Source: Psychromonas sp. SP041 (GTDB lineage: Bacteria > Pseudomonadota > Gammaproteobacteria > Enterobacterales > Psychromonadaceae). Taken from it: a stretch of 64,000 nucleotides of DNA. The stretch's first letter is position 1. Every line of letters begins with the position of its first letter. Shown piece by piece: positions 38,143-47,422 of the stretch. Location: assembly GCF_000470315.2 (NCBI RefSeq), contig NZ_CBRF02000003.1, positions 1-64,000 on the forward strand, written 5' to 3'. Position numbers and translations under genes: made by a program. The notes under the pieces were generated by a model. That model worked only from the letters and a program-made list of their open reading frames with translations, had not been told where the DNA came from and did not search any database.

Positions 38143-40110
38143 ATGAAGAACTCTGAGCACTCATCAAATGATGACAAAACGATCATTACCAAAAAAAACA
38201 TTATCACTCCAAAAAATATATCAAATTCTAATTTGATTAATAAATGTTTTAATGAACGTTATCTAATTGAAAGTCAAATTGGTACAGGTGGTATGAGTGA
38301 TGTTTACCGTGCTGTTGATTTACATTTAAAACAAGCAGGAGTCACTGAACCTTTTGTTGCGATAAAAGTATTACAAACACAATTTTCTGACATGCCTGAT
38401 GCTCAACAAATTTTGATTAATGAGGCTTTGCAGACTCAAAAATTATCACATCCTAATATTATTCGAGTTTATGATGTCAATTCGGATGGTGATTACCATT
38501 TTATGGTAATGGAATGGTTAGATGGTGAGTCGTTAGATCAAGTGGTCAATAGTTCAAAGCCGCTTGGTATCTCCTTTGAAAAAACAAAAACGATCATTAC
38601 TCAGATAGCAAGTGCATTAAGTTATGCACACCAAGAAGGGCTAATTCATACAGACCTTAAGCCCTCTAATATCTTTTTAACTCGATCAGGTAATATAAAA
38701 ATATTTGATTTTGGTGTTGCTCGCTCTTTGAACCTAGAAGATGAATATGCCATTCAAGACAACGCGTCGAATACAGGGCTAAATGGGCATACTCCAGCTT
38801 ACGCTAGTTTAGAACAATTAAACGAAGAAACGACTTGCGAACAAGATGACATTTTTGCCTTCTCTTGTATCATCTATGAGTTACTAAGTAGCAAGCACCC
38901 TTATAATCGAATCGCTGCAAATAAAGTCAATTTACAAACGTCTAAATTGGTTAAACCAAAAAACATTAGTTTGTACCATTGGTCATCACTTAAAAAAGGA
39001 CTAGCGCTCAAAAAGGCAGATCGAATTGAAAAAGTTGATGAATTAATATCTATGCTTTCAAAACGTTTATTTCCTAAATTAACTATAACCTTTGCAATTA
39101 TTGCAGTGAGTGTTTTAGCAGGAAAAACGTATTATCAACAACATGAAAACATTAAACTGCTAACCAATGAACTACAAATTAATAATCAACAGGCGATAGA
39201 AGTAGATAGTTTATTAGTGTTAGATGCATCTGAATTACTGACCAAGATAGATCAAATAAAATTGGAAAATAATTTAATTGCACAAGCATTATTACGACAA
39301 CGCCAACAAGAGTTAATTAGTGTATTTGAACAAAAAATTGAAGATGCACCGACCGTTGGTCACGGAAAATATAAAAATCATGCTGCTGTAAATAAAATAT
39401 TAAAACAAGGGTTGGAATACTATCCTGACTCTTTGCGATTACAAGAAATACAAGAGCAACAGGAAACAAGCAGACAAGCCATCATCACTGCACTTATTGA
39501 AAAATTAGATAGATTACTTATTCAAGGTCGATACGATGAAATAGGTGATAATAGTGTTACAACATTATTAAGCGATTTATCTCTATTAATTCCAAATGAA
39601 CAATATATAGCGACTAGCGAAGCCTTTAATTTATTCGAAAAGAAATTTAATACCGCTTTGACCAATAAAAATTATAATGAGCTCAATGAGCTAATAAAAA
39701 CAGGTGAACTCGTATTTTATAACTACAAAGGTGCAAAAGAAATTATCGCCTTTAGTAAGCAAATGACTTCAGCGGTTAGTGAACTATCGAAATATGCAGA
39801 AGATGTGAAAAACTCACCTGACAAAGCTATCTTCCCTAAGGCATCAGCCGCTATTTTTTACAAAAAAGATATTGAAAGCTTAGAGAAACAACTTTCAGAA
39901 GCAAGAAGCTTTAACACTTATATCGCGATTGATAAGAAAATAGCGCAATTTGCAAAGCAATTCCCTGTCAATTTTGAACCTCTTGTTGCATTACAAAGGC
40001 AGGTAGCAAGTAATCTGTTCACCTATGCAAATAAGTTAATGGAAATTAAATCTTTTACTAAAGCAAAGTTTTTAATTAAACGTGGTAATACGTTATTACG
40101 AGATTTATAA
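38143..40110 (+). CDS. PpkA-like membrane Ser/Thr protein kinase
   Basis: 655 aa. The cytoplasmic kinase domain (about 40-300) has the glycine loop IGTGGMSDVYRA (G47 region), the lysine in VAIKVL (K75), alpha-C Glu in NEALQTQ, catalytic loop HTDLKPSN (169-176) and DFG (189-191). The catalytic loop reads HTD instead of HRD, a non-RD type. One membrane segment follows near 313-330 (TFAIIAVSVLAG), then a ~320-aa helical, presumably periplasmic, region with no recognised fold. In T6SS clusters such kinases phosphorylate the FHA protein to activate firing. The ribosome site is weak. It lies divergently to fha and 63 nt before an OmpA-like lipoprotein gene. Confidence 0.9.
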   Translation: MKNSEHSSNDDKTIITKKNIITPKNISNSNLINKCFNERYLIESQIGTGGMSDVYRAVDLHLKQAGVTEPFVAIKVLQTQFSDMPDAQQILINEALQTQKLSHPNIIRVYDVNSDGDYHFMVMEWLDGESLDQVVNSSKPLGISFEKTKTIITQIASALSYAHQEGLIHTDLKPSNIFLTRSGNIKIFDFGVARSLNLEDEYAIQDNASNTGLNGHTPAYASLEQLNEETTCEQDDIFAFSCIIYELLSSKHPYNRIAANKVNLQTSKLVKPKNISLYHWSSLKKGLALKKADRIEKVDELISMLSKRLFPKLTITFAIIAVSVLAGKTYYQQHENIKLLTNELQINNQQAIEVDSLLVLDASELLTKIDQIKLENNLIAQALLRQRQQELISVFEQKIEDAPTVGHGKYKNHAAVNKILKQGLEYYPDSLRLQEIQEQQETSRQAIITALIEKLDRLLIQGRYDEIGDNSVTTLLSDLSLLIPNEQYIATSEAFNLFEKKFNTALTNKNYNELNELIKTGELVFYNYKGAKEIIAFSKQMTSAVSELSKYAEDVKNSPDKAIFPKASAAIFYKKDIESLEKQLSEARSFNTYIAIDKKIAQFAKQFPVNFEPLVALQRQVASNLFTYANKLMEIKSFTKAKFLIKRGNTLLRDL

Positions 40111-40173
40111 AATACAATGCAGTTATAAAAACGATTATTTCAAAGCACAACAACACATAAAAAGGAAAATTTA

Positions 40174-40677
40174 ATGAAACTTAAAATAGCTACGCTTGTT
40201 TCTGGTATTACATTATTAAGTGCTTGTAGCACTGTACCTGAACCTATCGCACCACAAGAAATTGTTTCAACTAGCACTTTTTTTCAAACAAATATTGATA
40301 GCGTAGCAACCATTGTAGTGCCCAATGAATGTATTCCATACCTTGTAATAGAGGACGTTAAATTAACAGGTTTTACACCACGTTATTTTGATTTTAATAT
40401 GGATACGCCTATTGCAGTTTCTAATCTACAACAGTTATGTGTTGTAGGTGTATTAAAAGCTTACCCAGTAAAAGTTGAGCTTCAAGGATATACAGACAAT
40501 GTTGGTCGTAAATCTTACAACCAAAAATTAGCTAAACGACGTTCACAATCAGTTGAGCAAGAGCTTGTTAATTTAGGTGTTGACCGTCAACAAGTAACAC
40601 TTGTGGAAAATGCTAAAATAATGAAAAACCAAACAGATTCTTCGCTTAGCCGTCGCGTTAGTTTGACATTAAAATAG
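40174..40677 (+). CDS. OmpA-family lipoprotein of the T6SS locus (TagN-like)
   Basis: 167 aa. Lipoprotein signal ending in LLSACS (Cys near residue 19), then an OmpA-like peptidoglycan-binding domain: FDFNMDTPI, LQGYTDNVGRKSYNQKLAKRRSQSVEQEL, and SRRVSLTLK at the end. Such proteins anchor T6SS or envelope complexes to peptidoglycan. Because TssL here already has an OmpA tail, this one may be a second anchor, possibly for the kinase sensor domain. ATG with AAGGA upstream; it ends at a strong terminator. Confidence 0.85.
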   Translation: MKLKIATLVSGITLLSACSTVPEPIAPQEIVSTSTFFQTNIDSVATIVVPNECIPYLVIEDVKLTGFTPRYFDFNMDTPIAVSNLQQLCVVGVLKAYPVKVELQGYTDNVGRKSYNQKLAKRRSQSVEQELVNLGVDRQQVTLVENAKIMKNQTDSSLSRRVSLTLK

Positions 40678-40686
40678 TTTACGTTA

Positions 40687-40720
40687 ATAGTATTTCGTTT
40701 TATTCTGAACGAAATACTAT
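40687..40720 (+). terminator. Terminator after the kinase/OmpA operon
   Basis: Perfect 13-bp stem ATAGTATTTCGTT (40687-40699) / AACGAAATACTAT (40708-40720), loop 8 nt, beginning 10 nt after the OmpA gene stop. The following sequence has only a short T-run (CTCTTT), but stem length and position make a terminator likely. Confidence 0.75.
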
Positions 40721-41301
40721 GCTGCTCTTTCCACTATTAATATAATTTATATCCTATCCAATCCCCCTTACTAACATACTAAAATAAAAAACTTTCGACA
40801 CGCCCCCCTACACTTAAATAACCCTTATAGATGCCAGTAAATTAAGTGTATTTTCTCTGATTTATATATACCGTCACTACTGATAACTCAATGATTGAAA
40901 ACCTGTTATGACCTTTTTTTATTTATCCTAAATTATGGTTAATGGAAGTGGAGTTATATTTAAATATCAGAGGTTATACTTTTCACTAGTCAGTGCAGTT
41001 AGTTTTGCATCGTTTAAGCGATAATAGAGGGAAGCGTAATGAGATGTGTTTTAAAGGAATCTAAAATAAGATAGGCATCTACAAGGCTATCACTTGTAAA
41101 CATTCTAAGATTATTGTGTAAGCAGTAATACAAGGTGTTATCACCACATCGTCGTACTTAAATTCAAATAACAAGAACATAGAGCTATTTAAAAATGAAT
41201 GTATGAAGTGAAAACAAACACTTTGCTAACAGGTATTTTGTTAGCCTTTGTACCTTATCTTTATAACGTACAATGTTTGCTCACTTCATTTAATTATTAT
41301 C
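40721..41301. other. Intergenic region with a structured inverted-repeat block
   Basis: No gene recognised. At 41203-41289 an 87-nt block has outer arms ATGAAGTGA (41203-41211) and TCACTTCAT (41281-41289) and an inner stem GCTAACA (41225-41231) / TGTTAGC (41239-41245). It ends 12 nt before the stop of the minus-strand alpha-E gene and may be that operon's terminator or a small repeat element. Confidence 0.45.
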
Positions 41302-42240
41302 TTACTCTGCAACTTCAGGCGGTTTTAAGAAGTATGACTCTGCAAGCTCATTGTGAATATCCGCTAACTTAATTTGTATTTTATCTACATAATCATGCAG
41401 GTCACCGTTTTTAAGCGCTCTCACATCTTCATTTTTTAAGTTTTCAGTTACTTCATCAATTAATTTAATTAACCCTATCGAATTAGGAAGCGACTTCATT
41501 AGCTGCTTTAATTCGTATAAACAAAATAGGATAGACCGAGGGAAAACGTCACTGTGCATAATAAACTCTATAACATCAGCACGTTGTACGCGAACGCCCA
41601 TTTGTTGGCGATACATTTGGTATGCACTCATTGAGCGTAATAAACTAATCCATTGGATATTTTCATAGGGTTTAGCTTCGTCACTGGTAATTAATGTCGC
41701 AGAACGAATATCCAGAATACGAGAAGTCATATCGGCACGTTCGATCATTAAACCAAATCGAATAAAATCGTAACCTTGATCATGGTTGATGGTGGCATCT
41801 AATGTACCAAATATCATATGAGTAGATTCAATGATCTTTTTTAAATAAGCAAATCGTCCACGCTTACTTAACCCTTCGCTCTGATTATCTTTAACATAAT
41901 AATAAAGAGAGTTTATCTCTTCCCACACGTCTCTTGGGATAACATCACGAATAGTGCGCGCATTTTCACGAGCTGAAATAATTGAGTTAAGGATTGAAGA
42001 GCTATTATCGTGCCCAACTAACAAGTAGCGTAATGCTTTCGCTTCAGAAAAATCCGTATGCCCTTCTTGGTATGCTTGTCGCACACCAATGATGTCAATT
42101 AAAGGCTCCCACCCTGTGCTCACACCTTTAGGTAAATCCATAATCAACATGTTATTAACATTAATTAAACGCGCTACATTTTCCGCACGTTCAATATAAC
42201 GAGACACCCAATATAAAGTTTCACATACTCTTGATAACAT
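41302..42240 (-). CDS. Stand-alone alpha-E domain protein
   Basis: 312 aa from the ATG at 42240, which follows the stop of the upstream ATP-grasp gene by 1 nt and has GAGG nine bases upstream; a GTG further up would overlap that gene and has no site. The alpha-E fold is all-helical, rich in conserved Arg/Glu pairs: LSRVCETLYWVSRYIERAENVARLINVN at the start, NARTIRDVIPRDVWEEIN in the middle and RADVIEFIMHSDVFPRSILFCL later. The biochemical role of alpha-E is unknown; it always travels with circularly permuted ATP-grasp ligases and transglutaminases and is thought to assist peptide or amide ligation. Confidence 0.9.
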   Translation of the reverse strand: MLSRVCETLYWVSRYIERAENVARLINVNNMLIMDLPKGVSTGWEPLIDIIGVRQAYQEGHTDFSEAKALRYLLVGHDNSSSILNSIISARENARTIRDVIPRDVWEEINSLYYYVKDNQSEGLSKRGRFAYLKKIIESTHMIFGTLDATINHDQGYDFIRFGLMIERADMTSRILDIRSATLITSDEAKPYENIQWISLLRSMSAYQMYRQQMGVRVQRADVIEFIMHSDVFPRSILFCLYELKQLMKSLPNSIGLIKLIDEVTENLKNEDVRALKNGDLHDYVDKIQIKLADIHNELAESYFLKPPEVAE

Positions 42241-42241
42241 A

Positions 42242-43717
42242 TTATTTCGCCTCTTCGTCAACAATCCAAGTATCTTTACTACCACCACCCTGTGATGAAT
42301 TCACCACTAAAGAACCTTTCACCATCGCAACACGCGTTAAACCGCCCGTTGTCACTTGAGTGTCTTTACCCGATGATAAAATAAAAGGCCTTAAGTCCGC
42401 ATGACGACCATCAGGTTCAATGCCGTCTAGCGTCGGCACCGTCGATAAATCTAATGTAGGTTGGGCAACCCAATTTCTTGGATCTGCTTTAATTTGTGCA
42501 ATCGTTTCTTGTTGTTGTTTTTTAGTCGATTTAGGCCCAATTAATAAACCATAACCACCTGATTCATTAGCAGGTTTAATGACTAATTTATCGATGTTTT
42601 TAATCACATGATCGCATTCTTTAGGGTCCATGCATTTAAATGTCGGTACATTAGGCAGTTTTGCATCTTCACCAAGATAATACTTAATCATCTCAGGAAC
42701 ATAAGCGTAAACGACTTTGTCATCAGCAACGCCTGCACCAGGCGCATTAACTAAAGCAACATTACCTTTAGACCATGCTCGCATTAAACCAGGGACCCCT
42801 AATTGAGAGTCAGGTAAAAAGGCTTCTGGATCTAAAAACAGATCATCAATTCGGCGATAAATGACATCGACACGTTGTAAGCCAGTGATTGTTCTCATGT
42901 ACACACAATCATCTTTTTCTACCACTAAGTCTCTGCCTTCGACCAATTCACAGCCCATTTCTTGAGCTAGATAACAATGTTCAAAGTAAGCAGAATTGAA
43001 GACGCCAGGTGTTAACACAACCACTTCTGGTTTGTCTTGAGGACGAGGTGACATTGCGGCTAACATATCAAATAGCTGGGAAGGATAATCATCAACAGGT
43101 AGGATTGATACTTGCTCAAATAACTCAGGGAAAACGCGCTTCATTACTGAACGGTTTTCAAGCATGTAAGAAACACCGGAAGGAACACGTAAGTTATCTT
43201 CCAATACATACATAGTCCCATTGCCATCTCGCACTAAATCAGAACCACAGATATGAGCCCATATTTTATTCGGCGGATTAATGCCGACACATTGTGTGCG
43301 AAAGTTAACTGATTTTTCTAATAAGCCTTTTGGAAAGACACCATCTTTTATGATTTTTTGATCGTGATAAAGGTCATCAATGAATAGATTCAACGCTTCA
43401 ACGCGCTGCTTCAAACCAACTTCAATACCTTGCCATTCTTTTTTTCCGATAGTACGAGGTATGATATCAAAAGGCCATGCTCTATCTATCATGTTCCCTT
43501 CATCGTATACCGTAAAACTAATACCCATTTCTTTAATCGCTAAATCTGCAACCGCTCTTGCTTTTGTTAATTCTTCTCCTGATAAGCTAGAAAAAAATTG
43601 AGCTAATTGTTTCCCGTGTAATCTGACGTTTCCTTTTCCATCAATTAATTCATCAAAAAACCCATTTGTGTTATACGCTTTCCAATCAATTCCCATACAC
43701 TGTTCCGCCTTTTTCAT
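42242..43717 (-). CDS. Circularly permuted ATP-grasp amidoligase (stand-alone)
   Basis: 491 aa. Family features: YNTNGFFDELIDGKGNVR at the N-terminus, DLYHDQKIIKDGVFP, NLRVPSGVSYMLENR near 175, YRRIDDLFLDPEAF and the ATP-grasp glycine loop PANESGGYGLLIGP near 378-391, then SSQGGGSKDTWIV at the end. Proteins of this type are predicted to form amide or peptide bonds using ATP; the substrate is unknown. A second ATG eight codons in, with AAGGCGG upstream, is also possible. It lies 34 nt after the transglutaminase and directly before the alpha-E gene. Confidence 0.9.
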   Translation of the reverse strand: MKKAEQCMGIDWKAYNTNGFFDELIDGKGNVRLHGKQLAQFFSSLSGEELTKARAVADLAIKEMGISFTVYDEGNMIDRAWPFDIIPRTIGKKEWQGIEVGLKQRVEALNLFIDDLYHDQKIIKDGVFPKGLLEKSVNFRTQCVGINPPNKIWAHICGSDLVRDGNGTMYVLEDNLRVPSGVSYMLENRSVMKRVFPELFEQVSILPVDDYPSQLFDMLAAMSPRPQDKPEVVVLTPGVFNSAYFEHCYLAQEMGCELVEGRDLVVEKDDCVYMRTITGLQRVDVIYRRIDDLFLDPEAFLPDSQLGVPGLMRAWSKGNVALVNAPGAGVADDKVVYAYVPEMIKYYLGEDAKLPNVPTFKCMDPKECDHVIKNIDKLVIKPANESGGYGLLIGPKSTKKQQQETIAQIKADPRNWVAQPTLDLSTVPTLDGIEPDGRHADLRPFILSSGKDTQVTTGGLTRVAMVKGSLVVNSSQGGGSKDTWIVDEEAK

Positions 43718-43751
43718 TATTAACTTATATAAAAATATAAAGTTGTAAAAA

Positions 43752-44630
43752 TTACTCTAATCGAATCATATCTACTGCTACATCTAATTGCTGAGAACCA
43801 CCACCAAACACAACGCCTTTCAAAGGAGTGACATCAGAAAAGTCTCGTCCAACTGCTAAGGTAATATGTTGGTCAGTGGGTAAAACATTGTTAGTCGGAT
43901 CGAAATCAACCCAGCCTACACCAGGGAAAAACACAGCGAACCAAGCATGAGTGGCATCGGCTCCTTCTAATTTTTCTTCGCCTTCTGGCGGCATTGTTTC
44001 AATGTATCCACTAACATATCTTCCAGCCAATCCAATGCTGCGCAAGCAAGCTAGCGCAAAGTGTGCAAAATCTTGGCAAACGCCCCTTTTTTGTGCAAAA
44101 ACAACACTTAAAGGCGTGCTAATCGTAGTAAAACCAGGATCATAGTAGAACTCATGAAAAATTCGTGCCATTAAATGATTACACGCATCAATTAGATTAG
44201 CCTTAGGCGTAAATGACACTAATGCATAATCTTTAATCCCTTCAACTAGAGGAGTCAGCTGCGAAGGTAAGGTAAATTCAGCCGCTTTTAATAGCTCTGT
44301 AGTATTGGGTTTTGCTAATAAATCCCGAGCTTCCCCCCAAGGGATATCAAGATCATTTAAATTGTTATTCGCGCCGGTTAATAGCTCGACTTCACTGACC
44401 ATAGTCACGGTGAGCGTTTTATGTTGAGTGGCGATTTCAAAAACGGTCACATTGTTATTAAAATAATCCGTAAACTGGCGTAAGTAGTTTGTCGGAGGCG
44501 ATATTTCAATTCGACTATGGTGACATATTTGTCCACGATCCGTTTTCGGTGTTAAGCGAGCTTGGTTTTGACACAAGCTCACAAAGTCCGTGTAATGGTA
44601 TGTGGTGGTATGTTTTATTTTATATTTCAC
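43752..44630 (-). CDS. Transglutaminase-like cysteine protease/ligase
   Basis: 292 aa. An N-terminal bacterial transglutaminase beta domain (YKIKHTTTYHYTDFVSLCQNQARLTPK) precedes a papain-like core with the triad Cys in KRGVCQDFAHFA (near 182), His in DATHAWFAVFF (near 225) and Asp in WVDFDPTNN. This family cuts or transfers amide bonds. It starts with GTG overlapping the previous stop (GTGA) and is therefore translated by coupling. It has no signal peptide, so it acts in the cytoplasm together with the ATP-grasp ligases. Confidence 0.92.
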   Translation of the reverse strand: MKYKIKHTTTYHYTDFVSLCQNQARLTPKTDRGQICHHSRIEISPPTNYLRQFTDYFNNNVTVFEIATQHKTLTVTMVSEVELLTGANNNLNDLDIPWGEARDLLAKPNTTELLKAAEFTLPSQLTPLVEGIKDYALVSFTPKANLIDACNHLMARIFHEFYYDPGFTTISTPLSVVFAQKRGVCQDFAHFALACLRSIGLAGRYVSGYIETMPPEGEEKLEGADATHAWFAVFFPGVGWVDFDPTNNVLPTDQHITLAVGRDFSDVTPLKGVVFGGGSQQLDVAVDMIRLE

Positions 44631-47125
44631 GATTGAGCTTGTTCAATGTTAGTCCAATTTAATTTATTAGCGGTTTGCGTATGAGAGAAGTATTGTAGTA
44701 GCAATACATCACAAAAAGTATCTAAGTTCATACGAATATTATGGCTAAATTCTATTAATTGTTGGCGTTGACCCTCTACACTTTTTTGTAGGTAGTCTTT
44801 TTCAGTTAAGTAACAAGTTGTTTTAGATAACAAAATGGCTTTTTCATGTGCAGCAATGAGCCCAGGTCGACGCTTAGTGGGAAGATGTTGGCAAAGCTGA
44901 TTAATTTGCTCTAATTGAAAAAGCAACGATCGTGGGTATTCTGCATCCAGTAACAGTAACTCTAATCCTGTACCAATACTTTGATACATACGATAACGAC
45001 GTTTATGTGTCACCAAGCTAACTTGGCAGCTCAATACAGCTTCTATTAAGCCAATCTCTTCAGGTGCTTCTAGCTCTTCTATCAGTAACGCTGAACTTAA
45101 TGAGGTAATTTGGATGCTACGCTCAATTCGGCGGCCTATTTCTAATAAGAACCAACCATTACTATTAGGCATACAGTCAGTAATTGAACCATTAAAGGCC
45201 ATGATGGAACCGATCACTCTATCCAACATCCCCTGCATCGCACGAGTAGAGATGTTGATGTTAATACTTTTTAATAATTTAACTTGTGCATTAATATCAT
45301 TAATCATTCTTCGACTATCATGAGATAACAACTCGCGAGTTTGCACCGCCGCATTAGATAAATATTTAAGGGTATTAATAATACTGCCAGCGCATTGTTC
45401 ATCAGCTAATAATTGAAAAGCTACTTGCTTAGATAATAACGGATCAAAGTCGTCTAATTTTGCATCTTGCTCTATGTAAGGAAATACAATATGTTGCATT
45501 CGAATCGCATTTGAGAATCGGCCTACAATATTACGTCGAGTTGAATCAGGAGAAATAGCCAGCTCGGTATATCTGTCTATGAAAATACGTAAAATACGTA
45601 CGGTATTTTCAGATCGCTCTAAGTACCGTCCTAACCAAAATAAATGCTCAGCAGTACGGCTAGAAATAACGCCTTCGAGCAACGTTACATCCATTCTTTT
45701 CTTAATTGGATTCGGCACATTATGTACATCTAAATCTGTATCATCTGCTGTATTTATCCAAGTGTCTTTAATCCATCCTGATACATTGGGATCATTACTT
45801 ATTTCATTGGAAAAACATAAAGCAGAAGGTAATACTTCCACGCCATTTGCAGTTGTCAAAGCGTAGCATCTAAAAATAACTGGCTTCGCAATGAGTTTTC
45901 CATCATCCCAGAAAGGAGCCGTACTAAAAATAGGCTTTTCCTGAAAATAATAATCACCCGGTTTTTCAGCAATAAGTAGTGTGATTTTATCTGCGTCTGC
46001 TACACCATCTAACTTATTGTGTTTATTTTTATAACTGACTAGCTCAAGTAAACCCCAATCTAATGTTTTAGCTTGCTCTACATTGTAATAATTAGGTTCA
46101 TCAATGATCAGTGGCTTATTTAAAAGCTGCTCTGAAAGCTTAGCTAAATTACATTGAATAACAGGTGACGACAGCACCCCACTACCAAAAGGATTCAAGA
46201 CTTTAACCGTGCCTTCTCGCACAGCTTGTAACAAGCCTGGGATACCATGTAATGAATATTCAGTTTGCTCTAAGGAATCGATAAAGCGGTCTGCAACCCA
46301 GCGAATAATGACATTAATTTTGCCTAAACCTTGTAATGATTTTAAGCAAACTTCCCCATTACGAACCGTTAAATCGGCACTTTGCACTAAGGTATAACCA
46401 AAGTAGGCAGATAAAAAAGCATGCTCATTATAATTAGGATCATCACTACCTTGAGTCAATATAACGACTCGAGGATCATCCATATATTGGGTATATTCGT
46501 TAATGCCTTCTTGGAAGTGTTTTAGAAAACCTTTAATTTGCTGAACATTACACTCTGCAAACTCTTCAGCCATTATACGTCGAGCAATGATACGGCTTTC
46601 AACCAACAACCCCATTCCTAATGGACATTGGCAATGATCCGCCAATACTTTAAATTCACCAGAAGGGGTTCGATAGACATCAAGCGCAGTAAAAAATAGT
46701 TTTAATTCTTCAGCGGGAAGGCTAAAACCTTCACGAAGGTAATTACTATCTTGATATAATTGTTGCGCTGAAATGTGACCATCAAGTAATAACTTTTGTT
46801 CTCCGTAAATATCTTGTTGAATCTTGTTTAAGAGAATAGTTCTTTGTTTGATGCCCTCTTCTAGCAAAGTCCACTCTGATTTAGAGAACATAAAAGGTAA
46901 GGGATCAAAATGCCATTGCGATCGGTTTTCAAGATTGGTATTACCATTTTGTAGTAACTGACTAATTTCAATTGCACGACTACTAATATCTTCAGCGGTT
47001 AAACTATCTAATCGTTTAAATAAGGTATCCCATTGTTCAGGTGAATCACCGCCATGATTAGCCAGTTCGTCATGAACATGAGGGGTTTTCAAATATAAGG
47101 ACAGCCATTTAGGCAATGCTGACAT
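44627..47125 (-). CDS. Circularly permuted ATP-grasp fused to alpha-E domain
   Basis: About 832 aa from the ATG at 47125; a TTG at 47173 would add 16 residues, and neither has a clear ribosome site. Residues up to about 480 are a CP ATP-grasp ligase (EGIKQRTILLNKIQQDIYGEQKLL, SRIIARRIMAEEF, YNEHAFLSAYFGYTLVQ, RWVADRFIDSLEQTEYS, GIPGLLQAVREGTVKVLNPFGSGVLSS). From about 500 onward it is alpha-E (VISSRTAEHLFWLGRYLERSENTVRILRIFIDRY; DRVIGSIMAFNGS; RRIERSIQITSL). It is a natural fusion of the two functions that are separate genes further down the operon, supporting their physical partnership. Confidence 0.9.
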   Translation of the reverse strand: MSALPKWLSLYLKTPHVHDELANHGGDSPEQWDTLFKRLDSLTAEDISSRAIEISQLLQNGNTNLENRSQWHFDPLPFMFSKSEWTLLEEGIKQRTILLNKIQQDIYGEQKLLLDGHISAQQLYQDSNYLREGFSLPAEELKLFFTALDVYRTPSGEFKVLADHCQCPLGMGLLVESRIIARRIMAEEFAECNVQQIKGFLKHFQEGINEYTQYMDDPRVVILTQGSDDPNYNEHAFLSAYFGYTLVQSADLTVRNGEVCLKSLQGLGKINVIIRWVADRFIDSLEQTEYSLHGIPGLLQAVREGTVKVLNPFGSGVLSSPVIQCNLAKLSEQLLNKPLIIDEPNYYNVEQAKTLDWGLLELVSYKNKHNKLDGVADADKITLLIAEKPGDYYFQEKPIFSTAPFWDDGKLIAKPVIFRCYALTTANGVEVLPSALCFSNEISNDPNVSGWIKDTWINTADDTDLDVHNVPNPIKKRMDVTLLEGVISSRTAEHLFWLGRYLERSENTVRILRIFIDRYTELAISPDSTRRNIVGRFSNAIRMQHIVFPYIEQDAKLDDFDPLLSKQVAFQLLADEQCAGSIINTLKYLSNAAVQTRELLSHDSRRMINDINAQVKLLKSININISTRAMQGMLDRVIGSIMAFNGSITDCMPNSNGWFLLEIGRRIERSIQITSLSSALLIEELEAPEEIGLIEAVLSCQVSLVTHKRRYRMYQSIGTGLELLLLDAEYPRSLLFQLEQINQLCQHLPTKRRPGLIAAHEKAILLSKTTCYLTEKDYLQKSVEGQRQQLIEFSHNIRMNLDTFCDVLLLQYFSHTQTANKLNWTNIEQAQS

Positions 47126-47197
47126 AGAGTGGTTTTTAATATACAAGCTGAAAGTGCTCCATTTGATAGCCAATAGCCATCATCATATAACGGAAGT

Positions 47198-47360
47198 AAT
47201 ACCAAAAGAATTAATAAGGTGATCATTCTTGCTGGTTAAAATCACCCCTAACTGCGTTCTGCGTTTTGAAGTGAGAACAACTATCTTCTACAACTCACGC
47301 CTTATTAGTGTTAATTTTTCCTGTGCAATGTCTGATCACTTATTTAATTCCATTAGTATA
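47198..47360. repeat. MITE-like inverted-repeat element
   Basis: Imperfect 28-nt terminal inverted repeats at 47198-47225 and 47333-47360 (about 21 of 28 positions match when one is reverse-complemented; core GAATTAA...GTGATCA). The interior ~107 nt has no coding capacity. It sits in the 297-nt gap upstream of the ATP-grasp/alpha-E fusion. A short non-autonomous element is the simplest reading. Confidence 0.55.
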
Positions 47361-47422
47361 AGCAGTCATTTAATCACTCTACCTTAAATAAATTAAAGGT
47401 AGAGTGATTTGACGCTAGATCT

